From Zeugodacus cucurbitae (Eukaryota > Arthropoda > Insecta > Diptera > Tephritidae): DNA of 64,000 nucleotides. The notes below the pieces were generated by a model. It searched no databases. It saw only the letters and a program-made list of their open reading frames with translations, and was not told where the DNA came from. How positions within the stretch are numbered: the stretch's first letter is position 1; every line of letters starts with the position of its first letter. Both the position numbers and the translations under genes were made by a program. Shown piece after piece: positions 48,131 to 60,933 of the stretch. The stretch covers positions 55,446,501 through 55,510,500 of the forward strand of contig NC_071671.1 in NCBI RefSeq assembly GCF_028554725.1. Reading direction: 5' to 3'.

Positions 48131-51100
48131 TTTTATGTTTGGCCATCATACATACATTTGCGCCGCTAAACTTCTTCATTGCCAATGAATTGCACTTTTT
48201 TGCCGAAATTCATACCATACACCCCCCTCCAAACTACAAACCTAAAACCGCTCGGCACACGTTAATATTTCTGCTACAACAATTGCAACACTGTATATAT
48301 CTAGGCTTGTGTTCAAGGTGCTTGGGGCACGAGGCTAAACTGTGTCCGCTGCGATTTGCTACATTTGTTCCGCCTCTCGTTTTCATGCCACCGCCTGTCA
48401 TAATTCATGTTCAAAAACTTGAAATTGAGTCATAAACAACATTGGATTTTATTTTCAGTTTCATTTCAATGCAATTTTTTCACTCCATTATATACATATG
48501 TATGTATGTATGTAGACATATTTTGTTTTTGTTTCATTGTAGTTTCACTTGCCACTGACAGTGCCTTTTTTGCAATATGCTCGAACACTACACACATACA
48601 ACAATTCATATGTATGCGAGGGGATGTTGCATATTTTGGGGTAGTTTTTGCCTATCCACCCATGCACATCCCCTTGCAGTTGTTGTAGTTCCTCTCTGTT
48701 AGTTGTAGAAATGACTAATAATTTAATTATAAGTAGTGTATGGAATTTACGAGTTTATAAACTAAATGGACCGTACGAAAGTCATGATTGTTATCGAACT
48801 CTATTTTACAAATTTTTACTGTGTGCTTTTTCATTATACAAATGGATTTATTATCTAATTCATGTCACTGCAAACCCCGTATGTGGCGAATGGGGTTGTC
48901 GAGGGAATGGAAATGTTTTGTAGCTCGTAACAATGCATTACTTTTATGTATTTTGTCAATGTGATCTTGATAAGTCGTAAATATTATGTAAATATTCAAT
49001 GGAAAAGGCATTAATATGAGGCTTTTGTATTTCATATATTTATCACATGTTCAGTGTTTATCTGTTTTGACTTAAATTGCGCTATAAATCATCTAAAATA
49101 TTCTAAAGGTTTACAATTATTTTCCATATAAACATAATTACTCAATTAGGTTTATAATAGCTCTCAAAAAATAGAACATTTGAGTTAAAATTGATCACGA
49201 TTGCTGAACTTGTTAGATCCACATCCATTGTGCACTGTCTGTAGTTGAATAATGCACCCTAAATGTCATTAAGAACTTCATGAAAGTTTTTAAAAAACAT
49301 ATTGGATACTCATTGGTATGATTAAGAAACATGTCATCTATTACTTAATCTTTATTTTTAGTGAAACTATTTATTCTCTAGTAAAACTGAGAGCTCAAGT
49401 AATAAGACGGATAATTTGTTTACCATATTAAAAATAATCCCTGATTTAAGCACGGATTACTATTCGAATGGCGGTTATTCAGAATTCAAAATGGAGAATC
49501 CAATATGAGAGACGCTTCTATGAAAAATTCGTCGGTTTCGCTTGAAACTTGCTAGTCGAGGCGGACCAGTATAAATTTTTTTTTTAAAATGTCTCCGCCA
49601 TTTTGTTCCGACATTCCGAATTTTTGAAAATTAGTTAAATAGACCGTATTCCGGATACGTATTCAGCTACACCAAAAACTGGAGTTATACATAGTTGGAC
49701 CCCCAGTTCAGAACTAACAATTTTTTTTTTTTGTGTGGCCGAGCTATTCTTTTTCTTCATTAAGACGTTTAGGAATTGGTGCGATTAGGGTTGATCCCAT
49801 CGAGTTCGTAAACTTTTCCCTCACTTCAAATTCAAAACACTGACTTGAACTAAGTTCTTTATATCGTACTAGGTTTGGTCCTTCATCTGCAATCATTAGT
49901 TTTTCGTTCATTAAAAGTGTGCTTTATAATAGAAAAAATCATAAAGTCTCTAGGAATCACTCAATGATATAAAGGGAAGATCGAGACAAAAATTTAATCT
50001 CCGCTTTAATATATTTCCCTTGTCAAGTCTACGAAAATTAGGAGAAGTCGAGTAGTTAAACTTAAACAACAAATGAGTTGCGAATCTGGTCGTTGTCTGT
50101 TGTGATTGTAGTTTTTAGATCTCGAACTTTCCATCTATAGTCTGGCCGAGTGTGTCTGCTTGTATAATATTTAGAGTTGATAAGACGTCACCTTTTTGGC
50201 GAAGTGTCACAGTATAGCTGAATTCATATAACTACTTCGACGTGATATCCTTCATTTATCATTATTACTTATATATTTTTGTTGCTTTTTGTTCAGTTAA
50301 ATTCGTTGTTCCATCAGCCGGAGTCATAAAGAGGTTCAAAGACATACAGAGATCTCTCAGAATTCACCAGAATTTAATAAGATCGTTCAACTTTGGTATA
50401 TCCATTGTCCATAGGAATGTAGCATATAGTTCATAAGACTTAAAGTTGATTTTTGGAAGAATTGTGGCTTGTCTAAGAGCGTTTCTTTTGTCTCAAAAAG
50501 GAGATAACAAATTGCAGTGTGCATTTATAAGTAAGTAAAGTTATTCTCATTACATGAACGAATATTGTATTCAAAAAGGTTCGACTGTAAGTTCGTTTCC
50601 CCACGAATTTTTTCTTTGTAATTTTTCTGAAATAAACTCTAATATTTATCTACTTAATTTTCTTGAATTCCATTTCACTTTTCGACTCTCTTTTCATCCA
50701 AGTGTCTAAAACTTTTCTACTTTGACTCACACGCAAGTCTTTCTCTAAGCAAAACCACAACGCACCTTAACTGGTTGACTTATGTGATAGCGAACTGGCG
50801 ACGGCAGTCGGGGGTACACAAACGAAAAGTACCGCAACTAACCACTAAAACATTCATGAACCGCCGGCGCCGTGTTTGTAACTTTATAGACATTGCATTT
50901 CAGGCCCACCACTGCAGAGCGCAAAGCGCACTTTCACTAACGTCTTCGGCCAAGTAACTCACACCCAAAAACATTTACTACTTCCATCCACACACACAAC
51001 GGACTGAGGTATTATATTACAAAACCACACCTTGCACACATGTTTAGACAGATTTCGTGTGTCTATGAAGATAACTTTGGGATTTCGGTGCAAGGGTGTC

Positions 51101-51349
51101 TGTTTGTGCGCTCACGTGCCTTTGTTAGAGAAACCCATAATTTTTGCCAGCCAGCGTCAGTGTTAGACTAACATCTTTGCCCACAAGGAAACACTTTTAC
51201 CTTTCATGCACGACTGAGTGTGGTGGGCCCACGACCGTAAACGAAGCAGCCACTGACGCTGTGGTGTGCAACGGTGATGAAGTGGAACCAAAATCAAAGA
51301 AATTTTTCATTACTATTTTACAATTCTCCAGAGATGCGCTGTGATGGCG
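48131..51349. other. non-coding DNA
   Basis: No gene supported. A CATATGTATGTATGTATGTA microsatellite lies near 48494. Frames of 91-98 codons between 48139 and 48923 overlap each other and have no domains. Most of 49000-50700 is AT-rich. GC content rises from about 50750. Confidence 0.45.
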
Positions 51350-51830
51350 AAAGCGTGTTCGAGCTGGCGTGTAGAGAGCTGTAGAGCCGGCGACGCAAAA
51401 CGCAAATTTCGTGCAGACAAATGGTGCGGCAGCGGTTGCCCATGGAATGCGAGTTCGAGCTCGCTCACCCGTAGTGGATGCTCACTGGATGCCGCTTAAT
51501 GCGCAGCACAGCACCAAGCGCTAGCTGTGACTGACAGTCCGCTTGATAGACTAACTAACTGCCGGCACAACTAGCTGACAAACTGCGGTCTCAACGCCGG
51601 TTACTTTAAGGTAAACGCAAATGCCACAATGCGTAATTTGGCATGCAGATTTTTGTCTACTTGACGTGCCTTAACTGGCACGGAAGTCGAAACGGAAAGT
51701 AACAACGCCGTTGACGTTCTCAGAAGACGCAGGCGCACGTGTTTGTGGCGGCGCCGCCATTTGATTGAATTACCGGTGCTTTGACGTGTGTTCAACGTGC
51801 GCGCAGGTTGTTCAATGAGGTTTCTTAAGT
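51350..51830. promoter_or_regulatory. GC-rich, CpG-containing block, promoter-like
   Basis: Markedly more GC and CpG than anything around it (GCCGGCGACGCAAAACG, GGCGGCGCCGCC, GTGCGCGCAGG). On the minus strand, TCAGTC near 51535 matches the initiator consensus exactly. About 65 bases on, a GGGTGAGC 5' splice-like site is seen (reverse of GCTCACCC near 51463-51470). On the plus strand, TTTAAG|GTAAAC near 51610 is also splice-like. Direction is undecided, and I cannot identify a coding exon. Confidence 0.25.
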
Positions 51831-54800
51831 AGGTAAATTGTGTGGTCGGGGGTTAGCGTGTTCAACGTAATCCCTTTGGTGCGCTGGTTGGTAATATATG
51901 CAAGATGAAAATTAATTAGCACAACACAGGAGTTGCTAAAGCACATAATTAAATAATATATTTTAAATTATTTAGTGAGGTGAAATTGTTTATTGAACCC
52001 GAAGTTGAACTAGAGAACTACTAGAATGCATTTTTTAATAGAAATGAAAGTGACTGGTTTATAACTAAGACGGGTCACTTTCACTTCAATCGAACGAGTG
52101 AATATGAAGGCAAAGCAACAAGCTAATTTGGGAAGTTTTAACTTGAATTTGAATTAGTTTTACTCAATCATCCATTATTTGACTTATCCTTGTATATTAG
52201 TGAAGTTCTCCCTCTCTGTTACAAATTATATCCATTTTGCGATTAAGTGGTACTTCTTTAACTATATGCAAGATCGAAAGTAATGCCATATATAGAGATA
52301 CCCACCATCTCTTTGAAGCTGATCAATACGGCAGTGCTTTGCAACCTAAAGTATTTATTGTTTGGATGGACTACTGGAGTCGTATTATTATTTTTTAACG
52401 AGTATATATCTGAGGAACACTTATTCTATATACATGTATAATACTGGTATAGCCCCTTAATAATTTTTTCTTATATAATCAATAACACAAACTTGTCAAA
52501 TTATAGCTCCAGGAAAGTATTGCCCCATTTCTCTCATTTCTTTAAGGAAAGTTTCTCAGAAAACATAGAAGTAGAATGAATTAATGATTTATCGTAAAAC
52601 CAGATAATCTGGCAGTCTGATTTTATGTGTGTTTTTAGAGTCTTGAAATGGACTTGTTGTCTAAGTGAAAAGAAATTTGAAAAAACGAAAAAATGACTAC
52701 GCCTATAATGAGCAGATAAATTAGTAGTCCTACTATAAGTCCTATAAGTTAATGTTTTTGTTTTATGCTTCAGGGATCAATAATTAGCAGTTGTTGTTAT
52801 CTGACTTCGTCCATGTTTAATATGTAGTGAAGTGAAAGGTTTTCATCAAGCTTTCAAGTAATTTAACGGGGTTTTCTAAACTTCTCATTAGTCTGACTTC
52901 GCCCACTAGCAACACAAAATATCTTAATCTTCTTATCTTTTACTAAAGCTATTGATTTCATGGACCTGCGGATGGACTTAAATATACACATCGTGTGATC
53001 AAATTTGTCTCGAGAATTTGGTTCAGTTTTATGTATGGATGAAACCATACATCTTTTTCGATAATATGTATATGATTTCCTTGTTTTCTCCCGTAGAAAC
53101 TTAAAATAATTCAAAAATTGCATATACCAGTGTAGAGATTATAAGTAATAGTCACTCTGACGGTATCAGACAGCAGATAAATATGTAAGTGCGAAGACTC
53201 ATTCCAGGTTTTTTCTCTTTTTTTAGATTTTTGAAGCATTAGTGGAGCGCAGGGGAACTGAACTGGTTTTCTCTTTCGAACAGATTGAAAGGTTATTTCA
53301 TGTCGAGGTCATCTGATACGCTGCAACTCAATATAAAGACCTGCTGTGAAATTATTTCAATGCTCCCAAGACAATTCTCTCATTTTATACAGTTATATAT
53401 GTATATACGCATTTCTCCATTAATATTTTCCTTTGTCCCAGCGCCAATTTCAGCTCGACTGCATATTTTTAATAATCCAATTTGAAATGCACACTAAATT
53501 CACTCAGAAGTTTCAAATCGCCGGTGGCAGTTTAAAATTAATATCCGACGACTTTCAACACCACTTTCCACATCAATGAGGCAACATTTTTAAAGCAAGC
53601 CGCAATATTTTTGAGAAGTGTAGGAGGGGTTGTAGACCAAACAGTGGCAATTACGTGCAACACACGCCCATAATATTAGCAACCAGAAATCACAAGCACA
53701 TCTGTCGCAATTTCATTAGCGGAAGAAGCTACGAAGGATTTACATATATATTTACAGATATATATATTTACAGTTATATATATATGTATATATACATTTG
53801 TATGTAAATAGTTGCCGCTAATGTTGCAGGGAAAATTAAAATAAAAAGAAACAAAACACACTGTCTGTCTGTCTGTCCAACTGCAGCAGATAAGGGTTCA
53901 GTTTGTCGGTAGAATCGGGTTCGAAAGTATTTTTTTAATGAGCTCTGCTTTCAAGCAGCCAATAATGACAACTATTATTTTACTCTTTCAGACAGCAGAC
54001 AGTCAAACAAATATATCTGTATGTAACTTCTTATGTTCCGTAGACTAAGAAGCTTCCCTTAGCATTTATAGTGCAATGCCACCCTTTTTTTGTGCGTTTA
54101 GACTCCTGCTTGCAAAAATATAAAATTTCCTTTTGTTTTCCGCCCCAGGAAATCTCAGTACAATCAATGCTAATTTAATGAAAGTCTATGACGCAATTTG
54201 AAAATTTTAAATTGCACTGGGAATTCTTTTGATATTCTTTGCCGACTAGTCAATGAACTGCTGGAACCACCTACCTATATATACAGGTACATACATATTT
54301 ATACATAGTAGAGGTAGTCTCCCGAACTATAAAGCATACATTTTGCAATAATTTGCAACACAAAATACGCATGAGTCGCCAGGCACTTATTAAATGTTGC
54401 AAGAATTCATAAAATGTTTACTCTTAAATACATACCTACATACACTCGCTACTTAATATTAATTTTAAGCATTCAACATGACTTCTTGACAAATGACTAA
54501 ATACCATCAGACTCATATATTAATATACATACATACGTGTGTATAAATTCATAAATAGTCATGCAACTTCCACTTTCCATTTTCCCGGGAAATTTATAAA
54601 TCTCTCCATGCTCGCAGTTATGTGGCAACATTAATAAAGCGTTATGCGCCTACCGCCCATAGTATTGCAATTTCGTCGGTGTTTGCCGTTGAGCAATTTC
54701 GAGTTTTTGATTGCGCATTTTGACGGCATTACTTTTATTGCAGACGTTGTAAATAATTATTTATGCGTTGCAGTTGCAGTTGCATATTTATTAAAATGAG

Positions 54801-55699
54801 CTATAACTGTAATCGGTAGGAAGTAATAAGGTACTGTGGGTTTGGTAGTATTTTTTGAGGAAGAACATTTTCAATAATTTTTAGATATATTATCTTCACA
54901 TGTCTGAAAAATTTCTTTCCAAATATTTATGAAATTATGCTAAAAACTGCTAATACTTATTTACTCTCTTCCAAGACGATTAAAGAGGAGGCTTCATAAA
55001 GAAAAGGTCGAACAAAAAATATTTTAAAATATAATTTTAGTACTGAGGGTGTCTTAAGCAACGTTTTTTTATTCATTCGAAACATAAATCGAATAAGTTT
55101 ATATATTGTCGATCAGGTCATAGGGTTGCTCCCCGATATTGTCGTTATTTGTCGGGTCATATAAGTAATCATATGATATTTTGGATAATTTCTATTATTA
55201 TCTGTAGTTTTATGAGACCAAGGTACCCGCTAAAATATAAAAAAAATATTAATTTTTATCCTTGGGATCTATCATTAGTTTTATTGTACTTTATCTGTAC
55301 CAATTTACCAGGTCCTTCCAATTTTGTAATTATTTATACTGATCTACATGGTTGGATGCTTGGTTAAACCGTTGTATACTTATAAATATATAAAATTCAT
55401 TGTCCAGTCCATTCTCGTTCTAATTGTCTTTTATACACCTATACCCAGAAAGCCAGTCTAGAGAATTTACATTGTTCTGCCAGCGAGTTCTCTTTGCCTA
55501 AAGTATTTTGAAGCTATTGTCAACCTCACTATAGCTCTTTTAAATAGATTGAATAGATATGCTTAATTAATATTTTTCCATCGTTATCCACTTGTTGTAC
55601 ATAAACCTTTCCTAATTCTTCTTCGGTCCCATATTACCTCTCTTACCATTTTCCTTATATTTTTAGTAGAAAATGTAATTAAAAGTGTAGTCTGTCCAT
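51831..55699. other. AT-rich non-coding DNA with microsatellites
   Basis: No gene. A TATATATATGTATATATACA cluster lies near 53775 and a CTGT microsatellite at 53861-53877. Several ACATACATAC runs lie near 54290, 54430 and 54530. The TTGCAGTTGCAGTTGCA run near 54767 is a short hexamer repeat. Confidence 0.5.
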
Positions 55700-57101
55700 A
55701 TTGATCAGGGTGACGAGACGAGTTGAAATCCGGATGTCTGTCTGTCCGTCCGTCTGTACGTGCAACGGATAACTTGAGTTAAAATTTAGATATATTAACG
55801 AAACTTGGAACACGTATTCCTTGGCACCCTGAGGATGTTGCTTTCGAAATGCCATTGCCACGCCCACAAAATGGAGAAAACCAAAAACCTATAAAGTGTC
55901 ATAACTAAGCCATAAATAAAGTTATGAAAATAAAATTTGGAACATAGGATCGTATTAGGGAGGGGCACATGCGGATGTAATACTTTGGTGGTCGTGACCC
56001 CGCCCTCAAATAGATTTTTTGTATATAACTCGCAAACCAATAAAGCTATATAAACCAAAGTTTCTGGAGTCGTTTCTTTTAGCCGTTTCCTTATACAGTC
56101 CAAAAATGAAAGAAATCGGATAATAACCACGCCCACTTCCCATACAAAGGTTAGGTTGAAAATGACTAAAAGTGGGTTAACTCACTAACGAAAAACGTCA
56201 GAAATTATAAATTCTACAGAAGAAATAGCAGAGGGAAGCTGCATTCACACTTTTTTACAAAATGAAAAATGAGCGTGGCATCGCCCACTTATGGGTCAAA
56301 AACCATATCTCAGGAACTACTCGACAGATTTCAATGAAATTCGGTACATAATACCTTCTCGACACCATAATGACACACGTGAAAAATGGATGACATCGGT
56401 TCATAACCACGACAACTTCCCATATAACTTAATTGTGAATTCCATCTTACTCCTTCACTTAGTATATAGTACATAAGGAACCAATGAAGATAGTGGAATA
56501 AAACTTAACACAAATAGAGTATATCATCTCTGGCTTCACTTGAGAAAAAATTGTCGAAAACGGACAATAAATTTTAAAGGCCCCTGTTATCGAACATGTT
56601 GAACTCCGGGCCTAAGGGTAAATTTTAACCGAAAATATGGATAAATCTCTCTGATATCTCAATTTAATTCAGAGGAAATTGTTTTCTTCTAATAGTGTGT
56701 CTCTGTTCCAAAAATTATTAAAATCGGGTCATAACATTTCCATATACCTCATTGTAGGTTTTTCAACAGTATCTTCTCCTAGCCTAATTATAGGTTTTTC
56801 AAAAATACGGTGGGCTTTAATCTGCATATATGTATTGGTTAATATGTGAGATATCTTAGCGAATTTAAGTGAGTGTATAGTCTTGGATATAGTGTACCTT
56901 GCTGGTGAAAATGAATGAAATCGGTTCAGGAATTACCATAGCCATCATACACTATATAGGACGATTTTCGATATTCTATTAAACTTTATGCCGAATTTAT
57001 AGGTAAATTTGTGTGTTATGTAAATAAAATTTCTTCAATAAATTGCGAGAGTATAAAATTGTTGTTGTTGGGGTTGCACCCGAACTTAGCCTTTCTTTAC
57101 T
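55700..57101 (-). repeat. dispersed repeat family A, long copy A5
   Basis: A minus-strand copy, about 1.4 kb. The left edge is the family 3' region in reverse (TGATCAGGGTGACGAG, then TGTCTGTCTGTCCGTCCGTC) but lacks the outermost hairpin. The right edge is the 5' end in reverse (AAATTGCGAGAGTATAAAAT, then a GTT expansion, TTGCACCCGAACTTAGCC and a CTTTCTTTACTTGT finish). A short internal stretch (GTAGGTTTTTCAA / ATAGGTTTTTCAA near 56755-56800) is duplicated. A 113-codon minus frame in it is a shadow. Confidence 0.75.
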
Positions 57102-59229
57102 TGTTTTTGTAAAATTTTGATTCAGAAATTTTTGCATAATTTCTAACAACTTCAGAGATTTATAATTCAGTGTTAGCTGGTTTAGGAGGTCTGTTAACTG
57201 TGGGATATTCACAAGAACATTTCAATGAAAATATTTAGTGGATCAAGTAAATTATGGAACAGTTTTCATAAATAAAACTTGTAAAACATTCAAGCAAATA
57301 TATTTACTGCAATCTCCCAACTATTCGAAACACTGTGCTCACTACGAGACAGAAATATATATGTATACTTAAACACCTTCCTGCAACATCGACCAAAGTA
57401 CCGTCGTAATGAATAGCGTTGTAAATGCAACGACAATGAGTCATGGAAACGCCATATTAACAAACGTAATAATAATTTTGTCATTTTAAATGTAATACTC
57501 GGGCGCTGCGACATTTCTGTAGTGAGACTTCCACACAAATACACACGCGGAATAAAAGTAGCACATTCAGCGGCGAAAATTGAGTGAGCAACAGTGGAAG
57601 CATGAAGAATGACGCAGGATGCACTGAATAAATTTCAATTTGCAACGCAATTGCTGCAGCTCATGATGCGCTTAATATTGCCGTTTTGCCATTTCTTCAC
57701 TCCCCTCTCCCACTCCCCTCTCGCTCTTCATCTTGTTACGCTGTTTACCTGCAGTGTCCGTTGCTGCTTTCGAATTGGACGACATTGGCATTCGAATTTC
57801 ATGAAGCTTTCACGCAAAATAAATGCCTTCTTATGTATGTGTGTATATCACCAAGCATATGAAATATGCAGCGAAGCGCAAAATAAGAAAAAGCAAATAT
57901 TGAAACGCCATAGAAGAAGAAGAAGCGGAGCAATTTCGTTGCATTCGCCATTATCAGCTGCCAGTTGCATCCACCGCTGCTGATGAACCGCCAATGCTAC
58001 GGCGTTGACAGCGCCTCACTTTGCGGCTGCTGTGCAGCACCTGTGACAGCTGTTGGTTGCTGTAACTGCAGCATTCTCATCTCTTCTCGCCATCTCTTCA
58101 TTTGCTTTCTTCGGCGTTTATCAGCATTTTCGTAAATGAAAGTTGACAACGCGACGATTGTTGCTGCGTTTATTGTTATTGTTCTTACGTTCGTTCTTGC
58201 GATTGCAATATCATAGTGACATCATTCAAGCGTAGTCCATTAGATGCGGTCCTAGGTTGCCAGTTGAGGACAAAAAATATGAAAATTTCCAATTCGTAAC
58301 GTGGCGGTAATTGAATGACGCAGACTGTTTGAACGCGCTGGAGCATATTATTTCATATTCCCGCAGATCACCTGACAATAAATTAGTTTTGTAGACCTTA
58401 GATTCGTAATAAAAATTAAATTTTAATAATATATTGACATTTCTTCAGTCTTCGGCTGCAAGAGTATCAATAATACAACATCCCTCTTTACATACTCTAG
58501 TTCCACTATGCTCACTTAGAACAACTTTTCATGTGTCTTAGATCTTTTCATAGAGTCACTTTATTCGATATGGATTGGGTTCATCAAGGATCTTAAAATC
58601 ATTACAAAAATACCTAGATAAATTTAAACGAAATGTTGACGACTAGATAACTGTGTTTATGCTTGATCTAAATAAAATATAAAGTCTAATCCATTGGAAC
58701 TCAATAAGACACCATTCTGAGTTGTTCTTGAGACTTTCCCGAGACAGTCGAATCTATGTAACGCGAACGGACAGGGAATTTTATCCGGGAGGGACTCCAA
58801 AGTACTGACAACTCGACAGCATTTCTAAAAATTGTATAGGGTATGTTTTCTGGACTTGCAACAACAAGAAGAACTAGTCCTTAGAGTTACATTGCTCCAT
58901 TCAGTTTTCAATATGAACCTAGCTGTCCATTACTGATGATCTTAAACAATCAAACCGAACTAACAGCGTATCCTCAATAGCTACATTGGCTTAAAAAGAG
59001 AGATGAACGCATTCAAAGTTAACCCTTTGGCCACCACTCAACCCTGTTCGACAGTATTTGCTTATGTATTTCCCACTAATGACCCTTTGAATATACTTTA
59101 CTAACTTTTAATAGTTCTGATTCAGTATCAAATTCACTTTTTCAAAGAAAGTAGCTCTTGACTGATCCCTAATTCTCCCATCCCTGCAGACAAGTGTTGA
59201 AAGGCGTAAATTTAGTAATACAAATTTGT
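57102..59229. other. non-coding DNA, GC-richer at 57.5-58.3 kb
   Basis: No gene supported. A 124-codon plus frame (57609-57983) has no domain. The region around 57900-58150 has CTGCTGTGCAGC-type triplets. The remainder is AT-rich. Confidence 0.45.
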
Positions 59230-59346
59230 TCCTTTCGTATCATAAGGGTCTTATGGATGCGTCAGGAGTATCCGGATATCACAAGGGCAGTCGATTCTGT
59301 CTAAGTTAGATTTTCTGCAGTTGCGGAGAGCTACCCCTTAACCTAA
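59230..59346 (+). mobile_element. LINE 3' tail fragment
   Basis: A short segment ending in CCTTAACCTAACCTAA, the same kind of 3' tail that closes the RNase H LINE at 23.56 kb (reverse). No coding part remains. It is called from the tail pattern only. Confidence 0.35.
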
Positions 59347-59551
59347 CCTAATTTCCTCCTTCGACCGAAAGTGGTTTTCTAAGGGTTAAAAAAATGATTA
59401 TTGTTATCCTATGGCCTCTGATTATAATATATGTTAAGTTTTGAGACCAAATCTTACAATAATTGAGAAAATAGACTCACTGACTTTCATAATTATGTGA
59501 CCAAAGATACGAAAATTATATATATATATATATTTGGTGTAGGAACCGCTT

Positions 59552-60925
59552 TTAAGCGATTATAGCCGAATCCACCAGAGCGCGCCACTCATTCCTCCTT
59601 TTTGCTTTTTGGCGCCAACTGGAAACACCAAGTGAAGCCAGGTCACTTTGCACTTGGTCTTTCCACCGGAGTGGAGGTCGTCCTCTTCCGCGGCTTCCTC
59701 CAGCGGGTACTGCATCGAATACTTTCAGAGCTGGAGTGTTTTCTTCCATCCGTACAACATGACCTAGCCAGCGTAGCCGCTGTCTTTTTATTCGCTGAAC
59801 TATGTCAATGTCGTCGTATAAATCGTACAGCTCATCGTTCCATCGTCTGCGGTATTCGCCGTTGCCAATGTTTAGAGGACCATAAATCTTGCGCAAAACC
59901 TTTCTCTCGAAAACCCCAAGAGTCGCCTCATCGGATGTTGTCATCGTCCACGCTTCAGCGTCATACATCAGGACGGGAATAATGAGCGACTTATAGGGTT
60001 TGATTTTGGTTCGTCGAGAGAGGACTTTACTTGTCAATTGCCTACTCAGTCCAAAGTAGCACCTGTTGGCAAGAGTGATTCTGCGTTGGATTTCAAGGCT
60101 GACATTGTTGGTGTTGTTAATGCTGGTTCCCAGACTGTCAACAGTGACGTGGGAGCCAAGACGCGAGTGCGCTGACTGTTTGTTTGATGACAGGAGATAT
60201 TTCGTCTTGTCCTCATTCACCACCAGACCCATACGCTTCGCTTCTTTATCTAGTCTGGAAAACGCAGAACAAACGGCGCGGTTGTTGCTTCCGATGATAT
60301 CAATATCATCGGCATACGCCAGGAGCTGTACACTCTTGTAGAAGATTGTACCCTCTCTATTTAGTTCTGCAGCTCTTATTATTTTTTCCAGCAATAGATT
60401 GAAGAAGTCGCACGATAGTGAGTCACCCTGTCTGAAGACTCGTTTGGTATCGAACGGCTCGGAGAGGTCCTTCCCGATCCTGACGGAGCTTTTGGTGTTG
60501 CTCAACGTCAGCTTACATAGCCGTATTAGTTTTGCAGGGATACCAAATTCAGACATCGCGGCATAAAGGCAGCTCCTTTTCGTGCTATCGAAAGCAGCTT
60601 TAAAATCGATAAAAATATGGTGAGTATCGTTTCTTCTCTCTCGGGTCTTTTCCAAGATTTGGCGCATGGTGAATATCTGGTCCATTGTAGATTTTCCAGG
60701 TCTAAAGCCACACTGATAAGGTCCAATCAGTTCGTTGACGGTGGGCTTTAGTCTTTCACATAATACGCTCGACAAAACCTTATAGGCGATATTGAGGAGA
60801 CTTATACCACGGTAGTTGGCGCAGATTGTGGGGTCTCCCTTCTTATGGATTGGGCAGAGCACACTAAGATTCCAATCGTCAGGCATGCTTTCTTCCGACC
60901 ATATTCTACAAAGAAGGTGATGCAT
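59552..60925 (-). pseudogene. reverse transcriptase of RTE-type LINE
   Basis: A 457-codon open frame. Visible blocks are LCPIHKKGD and NYRGISLLN (fingers, about residues 23-45), QCGFRPGKSTMDQ (71-83), IFIDFKAAFDS (motif A, catalytic Asp 107), RQGDSLSCDFFN (motif B, 165-176), LAYADDIDII (motif C, catalytic YADD 204-207), GLVVNEDKTKYLL (motif D), then the C-terminal MYDAEAWT, RKVLRKIYGP, RRWNDELYDLYDD, RLRWLGHVVRMEEN and RGRPPLRWKD blocks. All three catalytic Asp are present. It copies element RNA into DNA at a nicked target in living elements. Here the endonuclease is missing and the frame is broken just upstream, so it is a pseudogene although the RT frame itself is uninterrupted. The Met start is simply the first in frame, not a real start. 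Confidence 0.88.
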
Positions 60926-60933
60926 GCACCTTA

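Noticed and set aside
59602..60341. Plus-strand frames of 126 and 91 codons
   Set aside because: Antisense shadows of the minus-strand RTE reverse transcriptase.
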